The translations under genes and the position numbers were made by a program. A stretch of 64,000 nucleotides of DNA, from assembly GCA_036971475.1 (NCBI GenBank), contig JBAIZL010000006.1:136680731-136744730 (forward strand), written 5' to 3'. Under the pieces are notes generated by a model. That model was not told the origin of the DNA and did no database searches. It saw only the letters and a list, made by a program, of their open reading frames with translations. Shown here one piece after another: positions 54,730-64,000 of this stretch. Every line of letters begins with the position of its first letter. The first letter of the stretch is position 1. This stretch comes from Prosapia bicincta. Lineage: Eukaryota > Arthropoda > Insecta > Hemiptera > Cercopidae.

Positions 54730-56580
54730 TTATTTCACAGCTAAATAATTTCAGTTATTTTTTACTGCATGTAAAATAGTTGATACAACTATTCAGTGGT
54801 TTTAATGTGTGACTTTTACTGCAACAGAACAAATTTCAGCACCTTCTCCAGTTTAACATGCAGTGTAGTTTCACGTTTAGACTTTTTTTAATTCACACAA
54901 GTAATTAAAAAAATGTTTTTATTCAGTAACTGTTACATGTTCCTTATTTTTACAAACTTTAGTGTAACGACTTTGAAGAATATTTCCCTTAAAATATTTT
55001 TACTCACTTCTGAAATATAATCTGTTTTTGAACTATTGCTACCAATGCAAATGGATGTGTTTTGCAGTGATTTATTGACTATATTATAGTTTGCTTTCAT
55101 TTTAGAACAAAATTGAAGTCAGAAAGGAATATTTGTTTACTTAAAATATGTTAATACTTGAGCCTCCATTGTATTAGTTGATCAGTTATAATTATGTATC
55201 ATTTATAGTATAGAAATTGTCAACCAGCACGTCCCTAGTTTCTAAAAACTTTCATGTTCCAGTATAAAGATAGACCATATAATGTAATTAATTTTGAGTG
55301 AATGTTGCAGGAAACAGCAATGTTGACTTTTTAGGTACTTTTAAATGAAATTGGCACAAAATTTTAATTAATATTGTATAAAAATTGAAACCATAATTTT
55401 TTATAGCACATGTTTTCATAAATGACGATACAGTCCTCGTATTAGCAATGTAGATCAATCTATGAACAATCATATATTTCTTCCAGCAAAGTTCATAAAC
55501 TTGAGGTACCTAATTTTAAAATTGTCTAAGTTTAACAACAAGATCTCATTTTTCAACTATATGCATATTATAAAGCGTAGCATAGAAATTTTGTATTTAG
55601 AATTCCAAATTTAGCTTGATTTATTATTTATCTTTAATTAAAAACAGAATGTTAGAAGAACCCTTATAATTTAGATATAAATAAATGGGATTTTGTATTT
55701 CTTCGACCCAAGTTCAATGTACATGTGTTATTTTATGAATGTCAATATTTTTTTTGATAAAATTTTAAATAAACATTTTAAAAAAATGATTAATAATATT
55801 GACACAGATGTTAAGGTTAATAGGTTCATGGTGCTTATCTTATATAAAGTAAAAATTACCATTTTACCTGAAGTAGTCATAAGATTTTCAATTCCTATAA
55901 AACTATGTGATATAAAGGATTACGATTCCTATTATATATTTTTTAGTTATTAGTATAAATTAACTTTTGTATAACTAACACTTATTCTTTACCTCAATAA
56001 AGGCTATATATATTATTAAAATTTGTTCAGCGACAGCAATAATAGTTGCTTAATATATAGTATTGTTTTATTCTTTCATTAAACTTTCAGTTTATATGTA
56101 TTTTGGCATATTTTTTTTGACTTCCTTATCCCATAGGACTAAGAGTTTCATTAAAAGCTAAGTACCCCTGTAGCATATTAAAATTAACTATTCATTTTTT
56201 CAAGTAGTCATTTGAATATTTATTTATAAATGTAACCAGAAAATTGCAGTGTTTTTTATTTCATTACATGAAAAAAGTCTGTGTTGAAATAAAAAGGCCA
56301 TGTTAACTCATTTGAATTGCGAATCTAGTTTTTTTTTTAATAACATAGGGATCATGTTTGTGCGTGACTTATTAGAAATGGTGCTCATTGGGAGGGCTGA
56401 AATGGTCAGTTTGACAAATTATGTGTTGATTATATTTAAACGATTTTGCCCTGGCCACTAGCCACTTCAACCCACAACAGATGTGACTTTATACGTACAT
56501 AGGACTAACCGTTTCCAACTAGGGGAGTATTCAATTTTTAAATTGGACTTTATTACAGTAGACATAAACTATTTGGATAT
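54730..56580. other. No gene seen
   Basis: AT-rich sequence; short open frames here (for example 55693-55953) have no recognisable motif. Confidence 0.5.
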
Positions 56581-56587
56581 GAAAGCA

Positions 56588-56995
56588 CATGGATGTGACT
56601 ATATAGACATAACATCGAACCTATAAATTCTTCATGAACAACACAGAAATAACCAAGGCTACACAACCGAACAATACGAAATATACAGGCACTTCAAACT
56701 ACACCCTACACAAATACTCAATACACAATTACATTACAACTCACACGCACTTTTTGACATCATAACTCCTAATACACACAAAATACACCCACACCACCAA
56801 AATATCCCACCCCACCCTAACCTACGTAAACCTTGAGATCAGTTACTGTCTGAGTTGACAAAGGGACACATCTCCCGAAACGGCCGTCCTCAACAAGCAA
56901 AGTAAGTGCTACTGTAGGCAAGTTTAAAACATTTAAAAGTGTTTAGTGATTACTAGTAGCTCACGCGAAGATAGAATCAACAAAAGTTGTAATTA
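56588..56995 (+). mobile_element. PLE-F copy 1, C-terminus and tail only
   Basis: Matches 57500-57850 over the nuclease C-terminus and 3' tail, and extends a little further to atagaatcaacaaaag at about 56990. It begins within the coding part and has no inverted arm. Contains the ribozyme motif at 56850-56893. Confidence 0.8.
56850..56893 (+). ncRNA. Hammerhead-like ribozyme, PLE-F copy 1, T3/A8 core
   Basis: Stem I TGAG (56851-56854) pairs with CTCA (56889-56892). Core TTGACAA (56855-56861), extra A, stem II GGGA/TCCC (56863-56866 with 56873-56876), GAAA (56877-56880), palindromic helix III ACGGCCGT (56880-56887), cleavage base C56888. Relative to consensus only positions 3 (C to T) and 8 (G to A) differ, and these two pair in the known fold. 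Confidence 0.6.
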
Positions 56996-57339
56996 TTTAA
57001 TAAAAAGTAACTAAAATAAAACTTCTTTCTTGGCCTAAGTAGGAATTGTCTTTAAGAAACTTTTGTTCATTCATCTTGATTATCCAGAGCACCTTCATTG
57101 CATATCCAAATACTACTAGGCAGTTGTATAGTTTGTCAATCATTATAAAAAAATAAACATAATAACCCAAATACAAACACACAAGATGACAATCCCATAA
57201 AATACTTATCAATACCATACAGATCATCCAAAACCCACAATCTAACCAACACATTACGAAAATACAACTACAAAATAGCTTACTCCACACACAACACTCA
57301 ACAAACAATTTAAACCCAACAACAAAATCAACGACATTT

Positions 57340-57740
57340 ACAACACAGCTGGAGTTTACAAACTAACTTGCAGTTCATGCCCCAGTTTTTACATAGGCCA
57401 GACAAGGAGGTCATTCTACACACGTTACCAAGAACATATAAAATCCCTAAAAAACAATAACTACCAATCAAACTTCGCCAATCATCTCAACTCCACAAGA
57501 CATGACTACACAGACATAACATCTAACCTACAAATTCTTCATAAACAACACAGAAATAACCAACGCTACACAACCGAACAATACGAAATATACAGGCACT
57601 TCAAACTACACCCTACACACATACTCAATACACAATTACATTACAACTCATACGCACTTTTTGACATCATAACTCCTAATACACACAAAATACACCACCA
57701 AAATATCCCACCCCACCCTAACCTACGTAAACCTTGAGAT
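57340..57740 (+). pseudogene. PLE-F GIY-YIG endonuclease
   Basis: Reads AGVYKLTCSSCPSFYIGQTR, RYQEHIKSLKNN, FANHLNSTRHDYTDI and EQYEIYRHFKLHP, so GIY-YIG, the Cys pair, the Arg helix and the His residues are all present in one frame through to PNLRKP and a stop near 57737. This is the best preserved isolated nuclease in the window, but the upstream connector is frameshifted. Confidence 0.75.
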
Positions 57741-57749
57741 CAGTTATGG

Positions 57750-57793
57750 TCTGAGTTGACAAAGGGACACATCTCCCGAAATGGCCGTCCTCA
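57750..57793 (+). ncRNA. Hammerhead-like ribozyme, PLE-F copy 2, T3/A8 core
   Basis: Same plan as 56850-56893: core TTGACAA at 57756-57762, stem II GGGA/TCCC, GAAA, helix III ATGGCCGT with one T-G pair, cleavage base C, stem I TGAG/CTCA. Confidence 0.55.
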
Positions 57794-57854
57794 ACAAGCA
57801 AAGTAAGTGCTACTATAGGCAAGTTTAAAACATTTAAAAGTGTTTAGTGAAATA

Positions 57855-58785
57855 ATTACAATTAATATACATAAAGTACCATAGCCATTGCGTTAAAACA
57901 ACTGTTCTACCACGTAACCTAAAATCAGCTCTGTTGTGATATCATATTTTATCACTTATTTCAATCCTAATGGGACGAAACTACTATATTCCAAACCTCG
58001 CTCCTTTGTCAAGTTTAAATTTAATAAATCAATTAATATTAGAAAAAGCTGGTAACATCATGTGCATCAAACTTAAAGTTTAAACAAATGTATTTGAACT
58101 TGAGTGGATGAATAAAAAGTATTCTATTAACAATTGAAAATTTGAACAAGATATGTATAAGGGGAGTGAGCACTAATGTAAAGAATTGAAATTTGGTTCT
58201 AAGATGACAGGAGGGGTTGGAGCCATTGGACTGACACACCAAACAGTTTCTGTCTATGTCTGGAGGACTTCAATACACTTTTCCATGTGGACGTGCTTGT
58301 GATCAAATTCTATCCTAAGGAAAGGGAAAACTATTTAGATCTGTTATGATAGACAGTTTTGAAGGTAATAGAACATAGCCACTTTGTCGAAGCTGAATTC
58401 AAATCTTCCAATCTAATCTGGATTCCAAGACATTTCGGGCTGGGTGTACAGTGAGAGAACGTATATCATATCCATTTAAATCCTGTTGTTGAAGACAGCA
58501 GGTATGCAATAGGGTTACTACAGACTAGATATGGAATGTGTCATTGGTCTTTAACAAGACCGAGACTCTGTGCGGTTACTTGGGAGACTTTTAGGGCAAA
58601 AAATTTCTCTCCCTAAGCATGTTTCAGCATAGAACTAGTGAAACCTATAAACTAGCAGTTACTGACAACATTTATAATAGTGGGTAATTTGGATACTCAA
58701 TATTTCTCTTGGGGGTTCAACTATTTGTAACTCTCAAAGACATCTTATTCCTATAAACTAGCAGTTACTGACTAACAAATAAAAC
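57855..58785. other. No gene seen
   Basis: No conserved frame or repeat recognised; part may be the lost 5' region of the following PLE-E. Confidence 0.45.
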
Positions 58786-58803
58786 CCCAAGCCCCCACAT
58801 TAA

Positions 58804-60335
58804 ATGCTTTACCTAAAATCCACAAAGAAAACACCCATCTGTCCACTAATCAATCACACGCATGCACCATCACATAAGCTAGCCAAATACATAGACAAAC
58901 TTATCAGAGACAACATAAACTTTCACAATTACACATCCATACACAATAACATAGACCTCATACACAAAATTAAAGACGTCCACATACCACACAACTCCAC
59001 CATTGCCTCATTCGACATTAAAAACCTTTACACTAATGTGCCAATAGTACAAACACTCCACATACTACAAAATATGATCACAGCAAACAACACTCAAGAT
59101 AAACTCACACATGAAATAATCACACACAAAACTCATCACATCACAACACTACTTCACATACCAACACAAATTCTACACACAGAAAGATGGCCTCCCTATG
59201 GATTTCCCCATCTCGAGCATCCTAGCAGCATATCCTACACCATATCGAACAACAATACATTCTACAGAACAATAATCACACACATAAAATAATTTATTAC
59301 CATAGATATGTAGATAACATTTTAATATTATACAACGGGAAATCAAATAACTACACAATTACATTAATACCATATACCAAAACCTCACATTTACCCTCGA
59401 ATTAGAAAACAATAAAATAAATATTTGTTGATTCCATCTTCACATGAGCTACTAGTTTTCACTAAACAATTTAAACATTTAAAAGTGTTTAATAAAATAA
59501 ACTTTCTAAACCTTTACATTACCAAACACAACACCAGACATAATTTCAAAATATACAGAAAACCAACAACTACCGATATTGTCATACATAATATATCTAA
59601 TCACCCCACACAACACAAACACGCTGCATTTAATCATATGTTACACTGCCTAATCAACATACCAATGCTACAGAAAGACTACGATGAAGAATCTAATACC
59701 ATAAAATACATCGCTCAACAAAACGCGAACCAACACACACTCATAGACAGCATACTCAGGAAAATTAAACATAAACACCATTACACGGTCACGCAGACAA
59801 ACCACACAAAAAACAACAAATACATATCCCTCACCTACCACAACAAAAACATGCAAAACAGCCTCCACATTCAAAAAACTTCATTACCAAATATCCTACA
59901 AAACAACAAACACTTTAAGACAGCACATACAACCTTTTCAAAAAGAAACTGACAAATACAAACTCTCAGGTATTTACAAATTAACTTGTAACGATTATCC
60001 CAACTATTACATCGGCCAAACCGGCAGATCATTCTATACACGCTTCAAAGAACACATTACTCAAAAAAAAAACAAACAAACCCTAAATCCAGCTACGCAA
60101 AACACCTAAAAAGCACCCAACACACACACAGACACCGACATACACACTAATTTAAATGTTCTACACACATTAAAACAAAGTAAAAAACTAACAACCCTAG
60201 AAAAATATGAAATCTACAAACACTATGCAACATATAAAGAAAACGTATTAAATAATCACATACACTTTGAAGCCAACAGTCTTTTCTATTATATAAAACA
60301 ACTCAAAACAACCCACCCCATTCCACAGTCATAAA
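58804..60335 (+). pseudogene. PLE-E RT plus GIY-YIG remnant
   Basis: Frame 58804-59292 has motif A (SFDIKNLYTNVP). Motif C survives as RYVDN in another frame. Frame 59425-59952 has FLNLYITKHNTRHNFKIYRK, SNHPTQHKHAAFNHML and YISLTYHNK. The nuclease in a third frame reads GIYKLTCNDYPNYYIGQTGR, where the second Cys of the pair is Tyr, then RFKEHI. Multiple frameshifts; not functional. Confidence 0.75.
59422..59490 (-). mobile_element. 69-bp micro-insertion of the PLE-F terminus with 11-bp target duplication
   Basis: Flanked by aataaaataaa at 59411-59421 and 59491-59501. On the minus strand it comprises a 23-bp inverted piece (aaacacttttaaatg...) followed by 46 bp matching the PLE-F 3' end at about 56940-56990. 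Removing it and one duplicate restores the PLE-E sequence across FLNL. Confidence 0.8.
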
Positions 60336-60479
60336 TCCATTCCCGATAGAGCCTTTACAACCAACCGATGCTGCCAGTAGAGGGTTAGCTTCGTAAAAGG
60401 AACGAATGTAAGCAATTACGTATTCACTTGGTTAGTATTTTTAAAATTAGTTTAATCAGTGAATTCAAGATGATTACAT

Positions 60480-60935
60480 CAAGCAACTCCTTAAACATTG
60501 ACAAAAAAGGGCCACATCTCAAACACTAGAACAGTATGAAATTTACAAACATATTAAATGAACAGACCCAATACAAATCACATACACTCTTCAACACAAC
60601 AGAGAACCTGTTTTTAAATCCGTCACCGCTCAAACCAACAACTTTAAGCAGAACATTTAGGTACTGATTAGCGATTAAAAACGTATACTTAGCAAGTTTT
60701 TATAAATTTACAAAAAATTAAAGTCTGGATACTCATAAACTTAAGTAAAATTAATAACATTTGCAGTATTTTTCAATAATGATTCAAAATTTAAAATTGA
60801 TTTCATATGCATAAAAATTAATTTGTTAATATTATCAATATTGAATATATTTTTTTAGAAATAATTTGCATGATCTTAATAATCACTTAAACAATAGTTT
60901 ACGACTATCCGAACGAATGGACTACAAAATTCAAG
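60480..60935 (+). mobile_element. PLE-A2 tail fragment
   Basis: Matches 3455-3720 (gggccacatctcaa, gaacagacccaatac, tccgtcaccgct) with a further inverted piece near 60890-60935. Its hammerhead region near 60666-60700 (ctgattagcgattaaaaacgt) has lost most of stem II and is dead. Confidence 0.7.
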
Positions 60936-60939
60936 AATG

Positions 60940-62495
60940 ATCTTAATGTAACAAAATTTGTATATTTTTAAAATTTAGTTATTAAACACTTTTTATTGAC
61001 TTAAAATTTTTAACATTTGTAGGCTTGGGGTTTAATTTTACATTTAAGATATTTAATTAAACTAAATTTTATACATTGAGATTTCAAACAAAAGAGTGTA
61101 CTCTTAGAAGTGAGCTGCATAGCATAAACGCCCTGATTACTAAATAATTCGTATTGTATGAAGCCTTTACTAATATTTTACCTTTAATAGAACATATTTC
61201 TTAAATAGATTTTACCTTAATATCTCGATTAATTAATCAGTGCTTGATGCGGAAGATAGAGACTGTACTCGCCCTACGAATTCCATTATTTCTTGTAATC
61301 TATAAATTTCTGCCCGTATATACAATATATGCCCGAAGCTCCACAGAAAACAAAGTCTCGTTGCTTTGAATGACTTATCATGGACAGACCTATTAATAAA
61401 GAAAAACTAATGCTCAAGTTAATATAGCAAAAAAAATTTTTTCTCTTACTTTTAATTATTTTTAGTTGTATAGTATAACATTATTTTGTAACATGTTAAT
61501 TCTTTTCTAGGTATACCTGGACAATATATACTCGGGTACAATAGATTACACTCATGAATCTCAATCAGCTGAAATCTAAATCAGCTGATAATAGTGGAAG
61601 GCTTTTGTTTGTAGATCAAACAAAATTACAAATAAATCACAAAGAGTGCACTTTCGTAACTTTTAATTGAATCATTCTTCTATAATTATTATGTCGTCAT
61701 TAAGTATACATTAAACTTTTGATTCAACATTATGTATTAATCATTGAATGTATTTAAAAATAATATTTTTGAAAGAGTGTTATTAATTTGTTGTTATTAA
61801 AGATTAGTGGAATTGTTTATTATTAATTTCTTAAAAATACACATTTTATTTTTGCTATCTCTTATGAAATCCATTTATCTTGTTTAATGATTTTTTTAAA
61901 GATCTAATCTTTCAGTTATAATTTATGAAGAGATTTAACTATTTAGTTAAATTTTTGTTTTTAATTTATTGTTTAAAAGTTTTATGAAATGTTGAACCTT
62001 AAATACAATTATTTTTCATCTTCAAAATTTATGGTGAGTTTCATATGCTTTGCTTTATACATTAAAATAGTTGCTACATTGTGTTTTGAAAGTTGAGCAT
62101 TTTATAATTTTAAAAGTAGATAGTTGGTATTTCCTTTTTAAATGTAATCGATATTGGCAAACAAAATATACTTGGAAATGCAGCCTGTCTTCAGGAACAG
62201 AGAAAAATAACACTTGGTGGTGATTATCAAGAATTTTAAAATTTGAAAAAAGAAAATAACTTCATAATACACAAAAAAAATTTTAAATCACATTTTTACT
62301 TTTTTCAATTTAAAGTAGGGTAACAAATTCTGAGCGGAGGTATAAGTTGTGGATGGTCGCAGAGTGATAAACATGTTTCGTGACATCTCAACTGTATTTG
62401 GTGTTTTAGCAATCTAAACTTTATGAAACAAAAATATGCCGAAGCTATTATATTGATAACTATTATTTTTGTGATTGCCAGGGAAGGTGAATTTT
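60940..62495. other. No gene seen
   Basis: AT-rich, no recognisable features. Confidence 0.5.
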
Positions 62496-62504
62496 ATATA
62501 TCTA

Positions 62505-62700
62505 TATTCAAATATACCTATGAAGTATCCAGTCAGGATAGATTTGGTTCTAATTTTATACATTTAACCATTTAGTTAATAAATAAAATTAAAACCAAAT
62601 CTAACCTGACTGAACACTTTTTAGGTATATTTTATTATTGGTATATAGCAATGTATAAATTTTAAACCAAATCTATCCTAACTGGAGTCATTATAAGTAT
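62505..62700. repeat. Member of the 4.7-6.7 kb foldback repeat family
   Basis: Contains cctatgaagtatccagtcag and an opposed, diverged copy 60 bp later, forming a hairpin of the same type as at 5260-5330. Confidence 0.8.
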
Positions 62701-62794
62701 ATTTAAATATATGTATGCAAAAACCATAAAAATTAAGCCAAAATGTTGCTTCTCAAATATCTACACACATAAGGTATGTGTGACGTCACCACGA

Positions 62795-63300
62795 TATAGT
62801 AGTCATATCAAGATCTCTCAGATGTAATATCCTCTGCACTATATAGTAGTCATATCAAGATCTCTCAGATGTAATATCTTATGCACTATGTAATAGTCAT
62901 ATCAAGATCTCTCAGATGTAATATCTTATGCACTATATAGTAGTCATATCAAGATCTCTCAGATGTAATATCTTATGCACTATATAGTAGTCATATCAAG
63001 ATCTCTCAGATGTAATATCCTCTGCACTATATAGTAGTCATATCAAGATCTCTCAGATGTAATATCTTATGCACTATATAGTAGTCATATCAAGATCTCT
63101 CAGATGTAATATCTTATATACTATATACTAGATCTCTCTGTTGTAAATATCTTATATACTGAATATTAGTCCCCTTGAAGTTATTTAGATGTGAATATCA
63201 TATTCACTGTTTAATAGACCAATCAAGATATTTCAGATGTAAATATCGTGTACTATATAGTATTCCTATCTAAATCTCTGAGTAAATATTTCACTCACCA
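62795..63300. repeat. 47-bp tandem satellite, 7 clear units plus decayed ones
   Basis: Unit tagtcatatcaagatctctc-agatgtaatatcttatgcactatatag repeats about seven times to 63120, nearly perfectly, then continues as three or four strongly diverged units to about 63300. Confidence 0.92.
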
Positions 63301-63304
63301 TACA

Positions 63305-64000
63305 AGATAATGTTTAGAATATCTAAAAATTGAATGTTAGAGCTCAAACCAGTAGTAGTATGTCGTCCCGCTGGTAGATGCTGCTCTAGGTGCATGTCTT
63401 AGTTCCTGTCATACAAAGTTTCATCATCTTTGGAACATTCAATTGTAAGTGTTGATTGTCATGATGTGTTTTAATGGTTCTGTTATTTTTGAAATGGTTA
63501 ACATTCTGGAGCAACAGACCTGCATTAAGTTATATGTTCATAATGACCACGGGTTTATCACCTGTAATGGCTGTTGATAAGTCTGCACAATTAACAATCT
63601 TTGCTTCAACTCAGTGGATGTCTGAATCCTAAGGTTTCTTTTGTTGATGACTGTTAGAGAAGGCTTTTCAGTTCATGTTGTAGTATTCATTAATATGTGT
63701 CACACAATAGTCTAAATATTTCACATACATAATCAATTGTCTACACTGTCTTTGTGAGTCACATCACATATTTTTGTGATCATTTCCGGTATTTTGCACG
63801 TTGAAGTTCGACCAGAGTGTTTGTCATCTTCCACAAATCCTTGAAAGTCTCAAACCACTCAAATGTTTTTGCTAGACTTTATTCACTCTAAGCAAATGCA
63901 TTTTCAGCATGTGTTGAGTTTTGGCTGTTCCTCCTTGAAGTCAGCCATTTTAAAACTGCAGAAGCATTGAAACATGTTTTGATACACTATATGCCAAAAT
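63305..64000. other. No gene seen
   Basis: No conserved frame or repeat recognised up to the window end. Confidence 0.5.

Larger units (their letters stand above)
57115..57850 (+). mobile_element. PLE-F copy 2, connector, GIY-YIG and tail
   Basis: Plus-strand PLE fragment: connector remnant at 57115-57340, nuclease at about 57345-57500, C-terminus to about 57735, then tail. RT is missing. The last ~350 bp duplicate copy 1 about 910 bp upstream in the same orientation. Confidence 0.8.
58790..60460 (+). mobile_element. PLE-E copy 2, degenerate Penelope-like element
   Basis: Plus strand: RT with LPKIHKE-like start and IASFDIKNLYTNVPI (58804-59292), damaged motif B, RYVDN near 59310, then after a 69-bp nested insertion the connector (59500-59950) and the GIY-YIG nuclease (59955-60110), C-terminus LEKYEIYKHYATY near 60200-60235 and a tail to 60460. 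More complete than copy 1 at 21150-22540. No inverted arm was recognised. Confidence 0.8.

Noticed and set aside
60376..60420. Hammerhead in the PLE-E tail (CCAGTAGAGG...GTAAAAGGAACG)
   Set aside because: The core cannot be aligned to CTGANGA or to the T3/A8 form, and stem II does not pair.
62795..63120. Regularly spaced repeats resembling a CRISPR array
   Set aside because: Units are contiguous with no unique spacers, no cas genes, and the genome is eukaryotic.

Overview
The window is a stretch of AT-rich eukaryotic nuclear DNA, most likely from an insect (possibly a hemipteran; the species cannot be fixed from sequence alone). The evidence is a host gene with GT-AG introns of 5-10 kb, mariner elements with TA target duplications, a BEL/Pao LTR element, a pogo-like element, and above all a dense population of Penelope-like retroelements (PLEs). 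There are no bacterial-type operons, CRISPR arrays or recognisable rRNA/tRNA genes.

The only clear host gene is a five-exon, plus-strand orthologue of GPALPP1 (DUF3752 family) spanning 22835-51736 and encoding 289 residues. All four introns are phase 0. They hold most of the central TE load: intron 1 a pogo-like element and a long degenerate PLE (PLE-N); intron 2 an 81-bp minisatellite made from a PLE endonuclease fragment and a decayed mariner; intron 3 an LTR element fragment, a PLE nested in a PLE, and further PLE-N copies; intron 4 an internally deleted mariner and PLE-C copies.

Layout: 0.2-3.7 kb PLE-A copies folded into inverted repeats; 4.6-6.7 kb a foldback repeat cluster; 6.7-9.5 kb a 5'-truncated RNase H LINE abutting a PLE-B; 9.8-12.7 kb an apparently intact PLE-D with one open frame and near-identical inverted arms; 14.0 kb a 118-bp PLE-A tail with its own target duplication; 14.8-19.7 kb a BEL/Pao element with a mariner in its 3' LTR; 21-22.5 kb a degenerate PLE-E; 22.8-51.7 kb GPALPP1; 56.6-60.9 kb PLE-F, PLE-E and PLE-A2 remnants; 62.5-63.3 kb a foldback relative and a 47-bp satellite.

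The most interesting signal is a set of hammerhead-ribozyme motifs in the PLE tails. At least seven tail types share one plan: short stem I, seven-base core, one extra base, stem II, GAAA, a palindromic helix III, and the cleavage position. Several copies have the full consensus core (CTGANGA...GAAA). Three families (PLE-B, PLE-F, PLE-N) instead carry T at core position 3 and A at position 8, in five of five ordinary copies. In the known hammerhead fold positions 3 and 8 pair, so this looks like a compensatory change rather than decay. Most PLE copies also begin with an inverted copy of their own tail, and three nested or micro insertions have precise 11-15 bp target duplications. All ribozyme and family statements are by-eye calls with no folding or database search.
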